Below are positions 44,860-55,089 of a stretch of DNA of 64,000 bases, piece after piece. The translations under genes and the position numbers were made by a program. Source of the stretch: Actinoplanes campanulatus (GTDB lineage Bacteria; Actinomycetota; Actinomycetes; Mycobacteriales; Micromonosporaceae); assembly GCF_014647795.1 (NCBI RefSeq), contig NZ_BMPW01000006.1, forward strand, positions 310,001 through 374,000, read 5' to 3'. The notes under the pieces were generated by a model. That model was given only the letters and a program-made list of their open reading frames with translations. It searched no databases and was not told the origin of the DNA. Numbering within the stretch: the first letter of the stretch is position 1; the number at the start of each line of letters is the position of its first letter.

Positions 44860-46391
44860 GAGTACTGCTTACGCAGCTCCCGCTTGAGCACCTTCATGCT
44901 CGGGCCGAGAGGCAGCGACTCGGTGAACCGCACCTGACGCGGGTACTTGTGCTTGCCGAGCCGCTCCTTCGACCACTCGATGAGTTCGGTCTCGGTCAGG
45001 CCCTGGTCCGAAGGCACCACGACCGCACAGATCTCCTCACCCAGGGTCTCGTCGGCCACGCCGATCACCGCGACCTGCTGGATCGACGGGTGCCGGGCCA
45101 GCACCTCCTCGACCTCGCGCGGGTAGACGTTGAAGCCGCCGCGGATGATCAGGTCCTTGGTGCGGTCGACGATGCTGATGAAGCCGTTCTCGTCCCGTAC
45201 GCCCAGGTCGCCGGTGCGGAACCAGCCGTCGATCAGGGCCTCGGCGGTCGCCTCCGGGCGGTTCAGGTAGCCGGCGAAGACGTTGTGGCCGCGGATCACG
45301 ATCTCGCCCAGCTCGCCGTCCGGCAGGAACTCGATCCGCTCCGGCACCTCCGGCCGGGCGATCTCCACCTCGACACCCCAGATCGGGTGCCCGACCGTAC
45401 CGGGCTTCGCTCCGAATGCCGGCTGGTTGGTGGTCGCCGTCGGGGAGGTCTCGCTCAGCCCGTACCCCTCCCAGATCGTCGAGCCGAAGGCTCCGGCGAA
45501 TTTCTCCAGAACCGCGACCGGCAGCGAGGCGCCACCGGAGACGCAGAGCTTGAGCCGCGGCAGGGTCTCCGCCTTGCCCGCCGCCTCCAGCAGGCCGATG
45601 TACATGGTCGGCACGCCGTGGAAGATCGTCACCTTTTCCCTGAGCATCAGCTCGATCGCCGCCTCACCGGTGAACCGGGGCAGCAGCACCAGCGTCCCGC
45701 CGAGCCGGAAGGTCGCGTTCATCCCGACCGTCTGGCCGAACGTGTGGAACAGCGGCAGACAGCCGAGCACCACGTCGTCGCCGGTCAGCGGGTGGACGTC
45801 GAACACGTTCACGGCCGCGTTCATGACCAGGTTGAGGTGCGTCAGCATGGCGCCCTTGGGCTTGCCCGTCGTCCCGCTGGTGTAGAGGATCACCGCGACG
45901 TCCTCGGCCTCGCGGGTCACGTAGGTCCGCAGCGGCTCCAGCGTCGCCGAGATCTCCTCCAGGCGCGGCGGGTACTGCGGCAGATCGGCCGGGAGCGGAC
46001 CGACGTTGACCAGCTTGGTGCCAGCCGCGGCCGCCGCGGGAGCGCCCGCCGCGAGGAACGCCGAGTGGGTGACCAGCAGCTTCGCGCCACTGTCGGCCAG
46101 CACGTAGCCGACCTCCTCGGCGTTGAGCAGCAGCGAGACCGGCACGATCCGGGCGCCGACGGCCAGCGCGGCGAAGTAGACCCGGGGGAAGTCGCCCACG
46201 TTGGGGATCATGATCGCCACGGTGTCGCCCGGACCGACGCCCAGTTCGCGCAGGCCCGCCGCGTACGAGCGGGTCTGCGCCCACAGCTCGCGATAGGTGA
46301 TGCGCTCTCCACCGGCGTCGACGATCGCCACCTTCTCGGGGTACCGGCGCGCGGCCTCTGCCAGAACGGTGGCGAGGGATAGCGTCGTCAT
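44856..46391 (-). CDS. Acyl-CoA synthetase (AMP-forming)
   Basis: 511 residues. Activates a carboxylic acid with ATP and CoA. The AMP-binding motif VILYTSGTTGKPKGAMLTH is near residue 165, the EGYGLSET motif near 305, the GELGEIVIRGHNVFAGY region near 360 and the catalytic C-terminal Lys in SLPLGPSMKVLKREL. Several FadD-like actinobacterial enzymes have this size. GGGAG precedes the ATG. It is divergent from a TetR gene with the 17-bp dyad between, and is probably the acid-activating step of the catabolic cluster. Confidence 0.9.
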   Translation of the reverse strand: MTTLSLATVLAEAARRYPEKVAIVDAGGERITYRELWAQTRSYAAGLRELGVGPGDTVAIMIPNVGDFPRVYFAALAVGARIVPVSLLLNAEEVGYVLADSGAKLLVTHSAFLAAGAPAAAAAGTKLVNVGPLPADLPQYPPRLEEISATLEPLRTYVTREAEDVAVILYTSGTTGKPKGAMLTHLNLVMNAAVNVFDVHPLTGDDVVLGCLPLFHTFGQTVGMNATFRLGGTLVLLPRFTGEAAIELMLREKVTIFHGVPTMYIGLLEAAGKAETLPRLKLCVSGGASLPVAVLEKFAGAFGSTIWEGYGLSETSPTATTNQPAFGAKPGTVGHPIWGVEVEIARPEVPERIEFLPDGELGEIVIRGHNVFAGYLNRPEATAEALIDGWFRTGDLGVRDENGFISIVDRTKDLIIRGGFNVYPREVEEVLARHPSIQQVAVIGVADETLGEEICAVVVPSDQGLTETELIEWSKERLGKHKYPRQVRFTESLPLGPSMKVLKRELRKQYS

Positions 46392-46448
46392 GATGATCTC
46401 CCTAAGTGATGTACGTCGCAGCTGTGCTTAAACTAGCGGCGTAAGTTT

Positions 46449-46465
46449 TTACACGTCCAGTGTTG
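46449..46465. promoter_or_regulatory. Dyad operator, site A (acyl-CoA synthetase/TetR)
   Basis: TTACACGTCCAGTGTTG lies between the divergent ligase and TetR genes. Its ACAC-N5-GTGT core is shared with the perfect palindrome at 59988-60004. A third related site is at 55070-55086. Confidence 0.55.
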
Positions 46466-46492
46466 ATTTCGGTTTTCTCGCAGGGAGCTCTC

Positions 46493-47122
46493 ATGGCCAG
46501 GCCCCGGCAGGCGCTGCTCACCAAGGAGCGCATCGTCGAGGCGGCGGCCGCCCTGATCGACGCCGAAGGGCTGGACGCGTGCTCGATGCGGCGCCTCGCC
46601 ACCGAACTGGGAGTGCAGGGCCCGTCGCTGTACAACCACTTCGCCACCAAGGCGGAGATCGTCGACGCGGTCGCCGAGGTGGTGGTCGCGCAGGTCGACA
46701 TCTCGGTGTTCCACGGCAACGACTGGCGTGAGGCGCTACGGCTGTGGGCGAAGTCGTACCACGCGGTCCTCGCCGCGCACCCGAACATCGTGCCGGTGCT
46801 GGCCACCGGTCCCGGCCGCCGCCCAGCCGGGCTGGCCATGGCCGAGGCGGTCTACGGCGCGCTGATCGACGCCGGCTGGTCACGGGCCCGGGCCACCCAC
46901 ATCGGAGCCCTGATGCGCTACCTGATCACCGGCTCCGCACTGGGCTCCTTCGCCCTCGGCTTCGACGCCGACCCGGAGCTGTACGACCACTATCCACACC
47001 TGCACCGCGCCCACGAACTCGCGGCCCACCGGGACGCGGTCGACGAGGGTGCCTTCCAACTCGGGCTGGATCTCCTGATCACCAGCCTGTCCGACCGCTA
47101 CGACCTGGGGGTACGCCGATGA
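46493..47122 (+). CDS. TetR-family regulator of the catabolic cluster
   Basis: 209 residues from the ATG at 46493 (GGGAG upstream). The N-terminal helix-turn-helix is in [29 protein letters not shown] (about 33-61). The C-terminal domain is of the TetR_C_11-like type with an [14 protein letters not shown] segment. The stop overlaps the aldehyde dehydrogenase start (ATGA). It is the best candidate to bind the 17-bp dyads at sites A, B and C, with an acyl-CoA or acid as ligand. That is inference. Confidence 0.88.
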   Translation: MARPRQALLTKERIVEAAAALIDAEGLDACSMRRLATELGVQGPSLYNHFATKAEIVDAVAEVVVAQVDISVFHGNDWREALRLWAKSYHAVLAAHPNIVPVLATGPGRRPAGLAMAEAVYGALIDAGWSRARATHIGALMRYLITGSALGSFALGFDADPELYDHYPHLHRAHELAAHRDAVDEGAFQLGLDLLITSLSDRYDLGVRR

Positions 47123-48528
47123 CGCCGGTCCACCGTGACGAGCTCTGGATCGGGGGCGCGTGGGTGCCCCCGGAATCCAGCGAACGGATCGGAGTGGAGA
47201 ACCCGTACACCGAGGAGGTGTTCGGGCACGTGCCGGCCGGCACGGCCGAGGACGTCAACCTCGCCGTCTCGGCGGCCCGGGCCGCCCTGCCCGGCTGGGC
47301 GAACCTGCCGGCCGCCGAGCGCGGCGCGGCCCTCGGGCGCCTGCACCGGGCGCTCGCGGCCCGCGCCGACGAGATCGCCCGGATCGTCGGCCTCGAACTG
47401 GGCACCCCGCTCAAGATCGCCAAGGCGGTCCAGGCGGGCCTGCCGATCACCGTCCTCGCGGGGTACGCCGAACTCGCCGCCCAGCCGTGGGCGGAGGAGA
47501 CGATCGGCAACTCCCTGGTGGTGCACGAGCCGGTCGGCGTGATCGGCGCCATCACCCCGTGGAACTACCCGCTGCACCAGGTCATCGCCAAGGTCGGCGC
47601 GGCACTGGCGGCCGGCGACACGGTGGTGCTCAAGCCCAGCGAGATGACCCCCCTCGTGGCGTTCCTGCTTGCCGACGCGGCCGCCGAGGCGGACCTGCCA
47701 CCCGGCATCCTCAACCTGGTCAGCGGCACCGGCCCGGTGGTCGGCGCGGCCATCGCCGGGCACCCGGACATCGACATGGTGTCGTTCACCGGCTCCACGG
47801 CGACCGGCCGGGCGATCAGCCACGCCGCCGCCGACCGCGTCGCCCGGGTGTCGCTGGAGCTGGGCGGCAAGTCCGCCAACGTCATCCTGGAGGACGCCGA
47901 CCTGGTCAAGGCGGTCAAGGTCGGCGTCGGCAACGCCTTCCTCAACTCCGGCCAGACCTGTACGGCGTGGACCCGCATGCTGGTCCACCGGGCCCACTAC
48001 GACGAGGCCGTCGAACTCGCCGCCAAGACGGCCGCCGGCTACACCCTCGGCGACCCGTTCGACCCGGCCACCCGGCTCGGCCCGCTCGCCTCGGCCGTCC
48101 AGCGGGACCGGGTCCGCGGGTTCATCGAACGGGCCTCCGCCCGCCTCGTCGCCGGTGGGCTGGACGCGCCGGTGCCCGCCACCGGCCACTTCGTCGCGCC
48201 GACCGTCTTCGCCGACGTCGACCCGGACAGCGAACTGGCCCAGGAGGAGATCTTCGGCCCGGTCCTGTCGATCATCGGCTTCGATTCCGACGACGAGGCC
48301 GTCGCGATCGCCAACAATTCGAGGTACGGCCTGGCCGGCGCCGTCTGGGGCAGCGACGAGCGGGCCCTGGCCGTGGCGCGACGGCTGCGTACCGGCGCGG
48401 TCGACGTCAACGGCGGGGCGTTCAACCCGTTCGCCCCGTTCGGCGGTTACAAGCAGTCCGGTATCGGTCGTGAGCTGGGCGCGTACGGCCTGGCCGAATT
48501 CCAGCAGGTGAAGGCGATTCAACGATGA
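47119..48528 (+). CDS. NAD(P)-dependent aldehyde dehydrogenase
   Basis: 469 residues. Oxidises an aldehyde to the acid. Conserved features are [51 protein letters not shown] with the general-base Glu, and NSGQTC with catalytic C281. It is translationally coupled to the TetR gene before it and the alcohol dehydrogenase after it. Together these two enzymes would convert a primary alcohol to an acid for the ligase. The natural substrate is unknown. Confidence 0.92.
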   Translation: MTPVHRDELWIGGAWVPPESSERIGVENPYTEEVFGHVPAGTAEDVNLAVSAARAALPGWANLPAAERGAALGRLHRALAARADEIARIVGLELGTPLKIAKAVQAGLPITVLAGYAELAAQPWAEETIGNSLVVHEPVGVIGAITPWNYPLHQVIAKVGAALAAGDTVVLKPSEMTPLVAFLLADAAAEADLPPGILNLVSGTGPVVGAAIAGHPDIDMVSFTGSTATGRAISHAAADRVARVSLELGGKSANVILEDADLVKAVKVGVGNAFLNSGQTCTAWTRMLVHRAHYDEAVELAAKTAAGYTLGDPFDPATRLGPLASAVQRDRVRGFIERASARLVAGGLDAPVPATGHFVAPTVFADVDPDSELAQEEIFGPVLSIIGFDSDDEAVAIANNSRYGLAGAVWGSDERALAVARRLRTGAVDVNGGAFNPFAPFGGYKQSGIGRELGAYGLAEFQQVKAIQR

Positions 48529-49613
48529 GTCACTACATGCGAGGGCTGGTGGTCCGCAGCGCGGGCGCGCCGGCTGAGATCGCCGAGCTTCGGCTGCCCG
48601 AGATCGGGCCGGGCCAGGTGCGGGTCAAGGTCCGTGCCGCCGGTGTCTGCCACTCCGACCTTTCCATGATCAACGGTACGCTGCGCCCGCCGCACCCGCT
48701 CGTGCTCGGTCACGAGGCGGCCGGCGAGGTGGTCGAGGTCGGCGAGCACGTCACGCGTACGAAGGTCGGCGACCACGTGGTCCTCGACTGGCAGCCGGCC
48801 TGCCGGACCTGCTGGTTCTGCGAGCACGGCCAACCGTGGCTGTGCAGCACCTCGTCCGGCGTAGCGGCCCTGGCGAACGGGCTCACCCTGGACGGTGCGC
48901 CGGTCCACGTCACCCTCGGGCTGGGCGCCTTCGCGGAACAGGTGGTGGCCCCGGAGAACGCGGTCATCGGAGTACCCAAGGAACTGGCCTTTGACGTGGC
49001 GGCCCTGCTCGGGTGCTCGGTGCTCACCGGCAGCGGCGCGGTCCGCAACACCGCCCAGGTCCGGGCGGGCGAATCGGTGCTGGTCATCGGCCTCGGCGGA
49101 GTCGGGCTGTCGGCGGTCGCCGCGGCCCGCGCGGCCGGCGCCGGCAAGGTCATCGCCGTCGACGTCACCGAGGCGAAGAAGGGCCTGGCCGAGGCGGCCG
49201 GCGCCACCGACTTCGTGGTGTCCTCGGACAACCTGTCCAAGGACATCCGTAACCTGACCGGTCGGCTCGGCGCCGATCACGCCATCGAATGCGTCGGCCG
49301 GGCGTCGACCATCCGCGCCGGGTGGCGCGCCACCCGGCGCGGCGGCCAGGTCACCGTGGTCGGCATGGGCGCGGCCGACGACATGGTCCAGCTGGGCGCG
49401 CTCGACATCTTCTCGTCGGCGCGGACACTCAAGGCATCGGTGTACGGCCAGGCCGACACCGACATCGAGGTGCCGGCCCTGGCCCGCGACGTCCTCGACG
49501 GCAAGCTCAACCTGGACCACCTGATCACCGACCGGATCACGCTGGCCGAGGTCCCGGCCGCTTTCGACCGCATGTCCCGCGGCGAGGGCGCCCGCTCCGT
49601 AGTCCTCCTCTGA
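48525..49613 (+). CDS. Zinc-dependent alcohol dehydrogenase (MDR family)
   Basis: 362 residues. Catalytic zinc ligands C42 (GVCHSD) and H63/E64 (LGHEAAGE), and four structural-zinc cysteines (C93, C96, C99, C107), are present. The NAD-binding motif is GLGGVGLSA. The family includes mycothiol- and factor-dependent and aryl/alkyl alcohol dehydrogenases. ATG overlaps the aldehyde dehydrogenase stop codon. A good terminator follows, ending this three-gene transcript. Confidence 0.92.
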   Translation: MSHYMRGLVVRSAGAPAEIAELRLPEIGPGQVRVKVRAAGVCHSDLSMINGTLRPPHPLVLGHEAAGEVVEVGEHVTRTKVGDHVVLDWQPACRTCWFCEHGQPWLCSTSSGVAALANGLTLDGAPVHVTLGLGAFAEQVVAPENAVIGVPKELAFDVAALLGCSVLTGSGAVRNTAQVRAGESVLVIGLGGVGLSAVAAARAAGAGKVIAVDVTEAKKGLAEAAGATDFVVSSDNLSKDIRNLTGRLGADHAIECVGRASTIRAGWRATRRGGQVTVVGMGAADDMVQLGALDIFSSARTLKASVYGQADTDIEVPALARDVLDGKLNLDHLITDRITLAEVPAAFDRMSRGEGARSVVLL

Positions 49614-49616
49614 CCG

Positions 49617-49656
49617 CCGAAAGGGTGGGCCGCCGCTCGGTGGCTCACCCTTTCGG
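49617..49656 (+). terminator. Terminator after the alcohol dehydrogenase gene
   Basis: CCGAAAGGGTG (49617-49627) pairs with CACCCTTTCGG (49646-49656), with a GCC/GGC inner stem. It begins 3 nt after the stop codon. Confidence 0.85.
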
Positions 49657-49678
49657 GGGAACATCGGCCAGGGATGAT

Positions 49679-49694
49679 TGATATCGTGATATCA
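49679..49694. promoter_or_regulatory. Palindromic operator before vapBC
   Basis: TGATATC-GT-GATATCA is a perfect inverted repeat 24 nt before the VapB start codon. It also supplies an AT-rich -10-like element. It is the likely autoregulatory site of the VapBC complex. Confidence 0.65.
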
Positions 49695-49717
49695 CTGCCT
49701 GCATGCCGGAGGTCACC

Positions 49718-49939
49718 ATGCCGAACATCCTTATTCGGGACCTGAGCCAGGAAGCCGTCGACCGGATCGATGCCGCTGCGGCGCGGCTCGGACTGTCGCG
49801 AAACGAATACCTTCGCCGTAGGTTCGAGGAAGGCATCCCCCCGGTCGAACGCACGGTGACCGCAGCGGACTGGGACCGATCCGCCGAGGTCTTCGCGGAC
49901 CTGGACGATCCCGACGTAATGGAGTCGGCGTGGCGGTGA
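49718..49939 (+). CDS. VapB/FitA-type antitoxin
   Basis: 73 residues from the ATG at 49718, which has GGAGG 6 nt upstream; an upstream ATG at 49703 has none. [18 protein letters not shown] and [15 protein letters not shown] are typical of FitA/VapB ribbon-helix-helix antitoxins. The acidic C-terminus ([15 protein letters not shown]) binds the toxin. It overlaps the toxin gene. Confidence 0.85.
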   Translation: MPNILIRDLSQEAVDRIDAAAARLGLSRNEYLRRRFEEGIPPVERTVTAADWDRSAEVFADLDDPDVMESAWR

Positions 49940-50346
49940 CGAGCTGGTTGATCGACAAGTCCGCCTACGTCCGCCTGCAATCCGGCCTGGTAACGAACCG
50001 GGACGATTGGAGCACCCGGATCGGCCGTGGACTGGTGCGGCTCTCCACGATCACCCGGCTCGAGCTCGGCTACTCGGCGCGCTCGGGTGAGGCCGGCCGG
50101 CGACAGTTCGCACGCCCACCGCTGTCATACATGCCGGTCGAATACCTGACGCCCGCCATCGAGGACCGGGCCCTGGAGGTGCAGATGATCCTCGCTGACC
50201 GAGGCCAGCACCGGGCCCCGTCTATTCCGGACCTGCTCATCGCAGCGACCGCCGAGAAGGCCGGCCTGACCGTGCTCGCGGTGGACAAGGATTTCGAGCT
50301 CATCGCCACGGTCACCGGTCAACCAGTGGAAGCCCTGGTCGGCTGA
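49936..50346 (+). CDS. VapC-type PIN ribonuclease toxin
   Basis: About 136 residues from the GTG at 49936 (four-base overlap with the antitoxin stop); a GTG at 49930 is possible. PIN acidic residues are seen in [12 protein letters not shown] (first Asp), [11 protein letters not shown] (Glu), [16 protein letters not shown] (Asp) and [11 protein letters not shown] (Asp). It presumably cuts RNA. The pair lies between two halves of the catabolic region, so it is probably an insertion there. Confidence 0.88.
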   Translation: MTSWLIDKSAYVRLQSGLVTNRDDWSTRIGRGLVRLSTITRLELGYSARSGEAGRRQFARPPLSYMPVEYLTPAIEDRALEVQMILADRGQHRAPSIPDLLIAATAEKAGLTVLAVDKDFELIATVTGQPVEALVG

Positions 50347-50410
50347 TCGTGCGCCCCGCGTCCGGAGAGGTAGCCCTCCGCTGACCGCTGTCGATCGTCC
50401 GGAGCCGGCC

Positions 50411-50659
50411 ATGTCGCGGCCGGCTCCGGACGATCTCAAGCCGCGTCGGACCGGGCGGCCGCACGCGTGGGTGGCGACCGATCCGGTCGAGCCGCTGGGC
50501 CCGCCCGAACCGGTCGGCGACCTGATCGCCTGCCACGCCGCGGCCGGGATCCAGCTGCGGATCCTCGACAACCCGTGGCCGTTCTGGGACCAGGTCACCG
50601 CCGGCACCGTGGGTTTCAGCGGCATCCGTTTACGCAACGCCCTGTCCCGGCCCGCCTGA
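50411..50659 (+). CDS. Possible small protein, unknown function
   Basis: An 82-residue reading frame with ordinary-looking composition (LIACHAAAGIQLRILDNPWPFWDQVTAG). It has no strong ribosome-binding site, and its end runs up to the tandem repeats. It is the only coding candidate in the 405-nt space between vapC and the TetR gene. It may be a remnant. Confidence 0.3.
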   Translation: MSRPAPDDLKPRRTGRPHAWVATDPVEPLGPPEPVGDLIACHAAAGIQLRILDNPWPFWDQVTAGTVGFSGIRLRNALSRPA

Positions 50660-50660
50660 C

Positions 50661-50786
50661 CAGCGCGATTCGGGGTGCGAGCTGTCGCACCCGGGCCGAT
50701 CAACGCGATTTTCAGGTGCGGGCTGTCGCACCCGGGCCGATCAGCGCGATTTCAGGTGCGGGCGGCCGCGCCCGGGTTGATCAGCG
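50661..50786. repeat. 40-nt tandem repeats at the 3' end of a TetR gene
   Basis: Three units of 40-41 nt, each with GCGATT, a GGTGCG...CGCACC-like hairpin and CCGGGCCGATCA. The third unit overlaps the last codons of the TetR gene (stop at 50752). It may act as a terminator. Confidence 0.8.
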
Positions 50787-51347
50787 CTCCCACCGTGCGG
50801 GCCAGGGCTGACCGGGCCGACTCGACCGACAGCTCCATGCCGTCGCGCCACGACGCCCACGTCGGCCAGAGGCTGACCGCGGTCAGAGCGTTGAGCAGGT
50901 CCTCGTCGCTGCCGATCTCATGGGCGAAAGTGGTGGTCAGCTCGTCCCGTACCCGTGCGGTGTGCAACTTGCGATAGCGCTGCAATCCGGCCGAGAACGG
51001 CTCCTTGAGCGCGGAAGCCCGCGCGGCGGGCCCGATCTCCTCCAGCAGGCGGGCCCGCTGGTGGCTGAACGCCTCGATCCGCTCGGCCAGCGGAAGATCC
51101 GCCGGAATCGGCCGGTACGACGCGTCGCGCTGCTCCAGGACACGCTGACCACTGGCGGCCATCAGCGCCTCCATGTCGGCGAAATGGCTCCACAGGGCGC
51201 GCAGCGACACCCCGGCCAGCTTGGCCACCCGGTCGGCGGTGGGGCGCATGTCCCCCTCGCCGATCAGCCGGAGGTGCGCGTCGACGATCGCGTTGCGGGT
51301 CCGCTCGGACCGTGCGGTGCGACCGTCGACGCGGGTGGGCGGTGTGG

Positions 51348-51351
<4 letters not shown>
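50752..51351 (-). CDS. TetR-family transcriptional regulator
   Basis: 199 residues from the GTG at 51351, which overlaps the stop of the acyl-CoA dehydrogenase gene (GTGA). The helix-turn-helix is [32 protein letters not shown] (about 36-67). The C-terminal domain is typical for the family. It is the last gene of the SDR-kinase-ACAD operon, so it probably senses a pathway intermediate and controls this operon. It is separate from the TetR at 46493. Confidence 0.87.
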
Positions 51352-52546
<1,195 letters not shown>

Positions 52547-52547
<1 letters not shown>

Positions 52548-53524
52548 CAGTTTCCTTCCAGCGCTCGGTGGCCCTGCTCGACCAGGGCGGGAACCATCGC
52601 CCCGACGGTGTCGAAGCCGGGGCCGACCGTCTGACCCTTGATGTAGCGGTAGTGCACGCCCTCGAGGATGACGGCGAGCTTGAAGGCGGCGAAACCCACG
52701 TACCAGTGCAGGTCGCTGACGTCCCGCTTGCTCCGCTCGGCGTACCGGGCGGAGATCTCGTCGAGGGTGGGATGGCCCGGGATGTCGATCGGGGCCACCG
52801 GCACACCGTCACGCTCCAGCATCGGGCGCCCGGCGTAGATCAGCATCAACGCCAGGTCGCTGAGCGGGTCGCCCAGTGTGGACATCTCCCAGTCCAGCAC
52901 CGCGTTCACCGTCAGCTTGTCGCTGACCAGCACGTTGTCCAGGCGGAAGTCGCCGTGCACCACGGCGCCGGCGCCGTCCGGGATGTCGGTGGCGAGACGG
53001 GCGTGCAGCTCGTCGATGCCGGAGAGCTCCCGGCTGCGGGACGCGTCAAGCTGCTGCTTCCAGCGGCGCACCTGCCGGGCGTTGAAGCCCTCCGGCTTGC
53101 CGAAGTCACCGAGCCCGATCGCCTGCGGGTCCAGCGCGTGCAGGTCGGCGAGGGTGTCCACGAGCGTGAACGTCAACTCCCGGAACTCGGTGGGGGAGAG
53201 GCCGGCGGGGTCCCGGTAGATGGTGCCGTCGACGTGCTCCATGAGGTAGAACGGCGCCCCGATCACCTCGGTGTCGGTGCAGAGCAGCACCGGCTTCGGC
53301 ACCGGGAAATCGGCCTTGGAGAGGGCGTCGAGGACCTTGTGCTCGCGGGCCATGTCGTGGGCGGTCGGCAGCACGTGCCCCAGCGGCGGGCGGCGCAGCA
53401 CCCACCGGTTGACGCCGTCGGTGACCGCGTACGTCAGGTTCGACCTACCGCCCGCGAACATCGTCCCGGAGAGCGGCGGGCTGTCCAGATAGGCCTGGAG
53501 TTTTTCCAGGTCGAGGCCCTTCAT
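52547..53524 (-). CDS. APH-like phosphotransferase (LvaA/ACAD10-11 N-terminal type)
   Basis: 325 residues from the ATG at 53524. The aminoglycoside-phosphotransferase fold is complete: [11 protein letters not shown] loop, WVLRRPP lysine/arginine region, [13 protein letters not shown] with catalytic Asp, and [18 protein letters not shown] with the metal Asp. This subgroup is usually found with ACAD11-like dehydrogenases, and in levulinate catabolism LvaA phosphorylates 4-hydroxyvaleryl-CoA. Antibiotic resistance is unlikely in this context. It is coupled to the SDR and ACAD genes by overlaps. Confidence 0.9.
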
Positions 53525-54300
53525 GAGGACGCCTGCCGCTCGAAACCGCGCTGAAGTTTGTTCATGCCACCCAGCCAACGGTCCGGATCGCTCGCACGCA
53601 AGCGGTAGTAGCCCTCGACTTCCGCGTGCGGGAGGATCAGGAAACCCTCGCCGTCCAGCGAATCGGCGACCAGGTCGGCGACCGTCTCCGGGGCCAGCGC
53701 CCCCTCGGCGAGCAGCGACGCCGACCCGCTGCCGCTTTCGTTGCCGCGGGTCAGCATGTCGGTGCGCACGCCCTGCGGGCAGAGCGCCTGCACGATCAGA
53801 CCCCGATGGGCGTACGTCGCTCGCAGCCACTCGGCGTAGGCCAGCGCCGCGTGCTTCGTGACCGAGTAGGTGGCGCTCCCCAGCAGGGTCAGCAGCCCGG
53901 CCGCGCTCACGGTGATCAGCAGTCGCTTCGGCTCGCCGCTGTCCAGCCAGCGCGGCAGCAGTGCCCGGCTCACGTAGACGTGCGACATCACGTTGACCCC
54001 GAAGTCGCGCTGCCACTGCGCGTCCGGGGTCGTCTCGTCACCGGACGACAGCACCCCGGCGTTGGAGCAGAACAGGTCGATGCCGCCCAGCTCGGTCCAG
54101 GCGGTGTCGATCAGGTGCTGGACGTCGGCCTCGCTCGCCGCGTCGCCGGACACCGCGATGCCGCCGATCTCCCCGGCCACCGAGCGGGCGGCGTCGCCGT
54201 TCAGGTCGTTGACCACGACCCGGGCGCCGTCGGCGGCGAACCGGCGGGCCAGCGCCGCCCCGATTCCGCCGCCGGCGCCGGTGACCACGACCCGTTTCAC
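53521..54300 (-). CDS. Short-chain dehydrogenase/reductase 1
   Basis: 259 residues with GTG start. The Rossmann motif TGAGGGIGAALA is at residues 7-18, and the catalytic Ser in LLITVSAAG and Tyr-x3-Lys in YSVTK are present. A C-terminal extension (GYYRLRASDPDRWLGGMNKLQRGF) is common in actinobacterial SDRs of acyl-CoA pathways. It overlaps the kinase gene at its 3' end and the second SDR at its 5' end. The substrate is probably a hydroxyacyl or keto intermediate. Confidence 0.88.
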   Translation of the reverse strand: MKRVVVTGAGGGIGAALARRFAADGARVVVNDLNGDAARSVAGEIGGIAVSGDAASEADVQHLIDTAWTELGGIDLFCSNAGVLSSGDETTPDAQWQRDFGVNVMSHVYVSRALLPRWLDSGEPKRLLITVSAAGLLTLLGSATYSVTKHAALAYAEWLRATYAHRGLIVQALCPQGVRTDMLTRGNESGSGSASLLAEGALAPETVADLVADSLDGEGFLILPHAEVEGYYRLRASDPDRWLGGMNKLQRGFERQASS

Positions 54301-55043
54301 TGGACGGCTCCGGTGAGGGTGAGGCCGCCGTCGATCACGATCGTCTGCCCGGTGATCCAGGCGGCGTCCGGCGAGCAGAGGAACGCCACGGTGCCGGCCA
54401 CGTCATCGGTGTTGCCGAGCCGCTTGAGCGGATACGTGGCCGCCACCTCCGCCTCCCGCCCCTCGTAGAGGGCGGAGGCGAACCGGGTCTTCACGACCGC
54501 GGGCGCGACCGCGTTGACCCGGATCTTCGGGGCCAGCTCGACCGCGAGCTCTTCGGTGAGGTGGATCAGAGCGGCCTTGGTGGTGCCGTAGAAGGCGATC
54601 CCGGGCGCGGGGCGCACGCCGGAGACCGAGGAGATGTTGACCACCGAGCCACCGGTGTCGGCGAGCCCACCGCGCAGCGCCTCCTGGATCCAGCCGAGCG
54701 TGCCGATCAGGTTCACCTCGGCCATCTTGCGGGCCGCGTTCAGATCGAGGCTGGCCAGCGGCCCGTACGCCGGGTTGATCCCGATGTTGTTGATCAGTGT
54801 GGTGACCGGCCCGAACCGCTCCCGCACCGTGTCGACCACGGCCGCCCGGTGCGCCGGGTCATCGCCCTTTCCGGCCACGCCGAGGGCCACCTCGGGGCCG
54901 CCGAGCTCCTTCACCGCGGCCTCGAGGGCGTCGGTGTCACGGCCGGTGATCGCGACTTTCGCCCCCTGAGCGACGAATCGCTGGGCGATGGCGAACCCGA
55001 TTCCGCGGCTTGCCCCGGTCACGATCGCTATCTGGTCCGCCAT
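54297..55043 (-). CDS. Short-chain dehydrogenase/reductase 2 (FabG-like)
   Basis: 248 residues. VTGASRGIGFAIA (residues 8-20), NNIG, the catalytic Ser in VVNISSVSG and Tyr-x3-Lys in YGTTK are those of 3-oxoacyl-ACP reductase-like SDRs. The C-terminus GQTIVIDGGLTLTG is typical. GGAGG lies upstream of the ATG. It is the first gene of the operon running to the TetR gene, with operator site B in its promoter region. Confidence 0.9.
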   Translation of the reverse strand: MADQIAIVTGASRGIGFAIAQRFVAQGAKVAITGRDTDALEAAVKELGGPEVALGVAGKGDDPAHRAAVVDTVRERFGPVTTLINNIGINPAYGPLASLDLNAARKMAEVNLIGTLGWIQEALRGGLADTGGSVVNISSVSGVRPAPGIAFYGTTKAALIHLTEELAVELAPKIRVNAVAPAVVKTRFASALYEGREAEVAATYPLKRLGNTDDVAGTVAFLCSPDAAWITGQTIVIDGGLTLTGAVQ

Positions 55044-55069
55044 CGCTCAAACCTCCTGAAGTCGTGTTT

Positions 55070-55086
55070 TTGCAGTCCGAGTGCAG
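55070..55086. promoter_or_regulatory. Dyad operator, site B
   Basis: TTGCAGTCCGAGTGCAG lies 27 nt upstream of the SDR2 start codon, in the 46-nt gap after the binding-protein gene. Its spacing and TGCAGT/AGTGCA arms resemble site C at 59988-60004. It probably controls the SDR-kinase-ACAD operon. Confidence 0.5.
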
Positions 55087-55089
55087 ATA

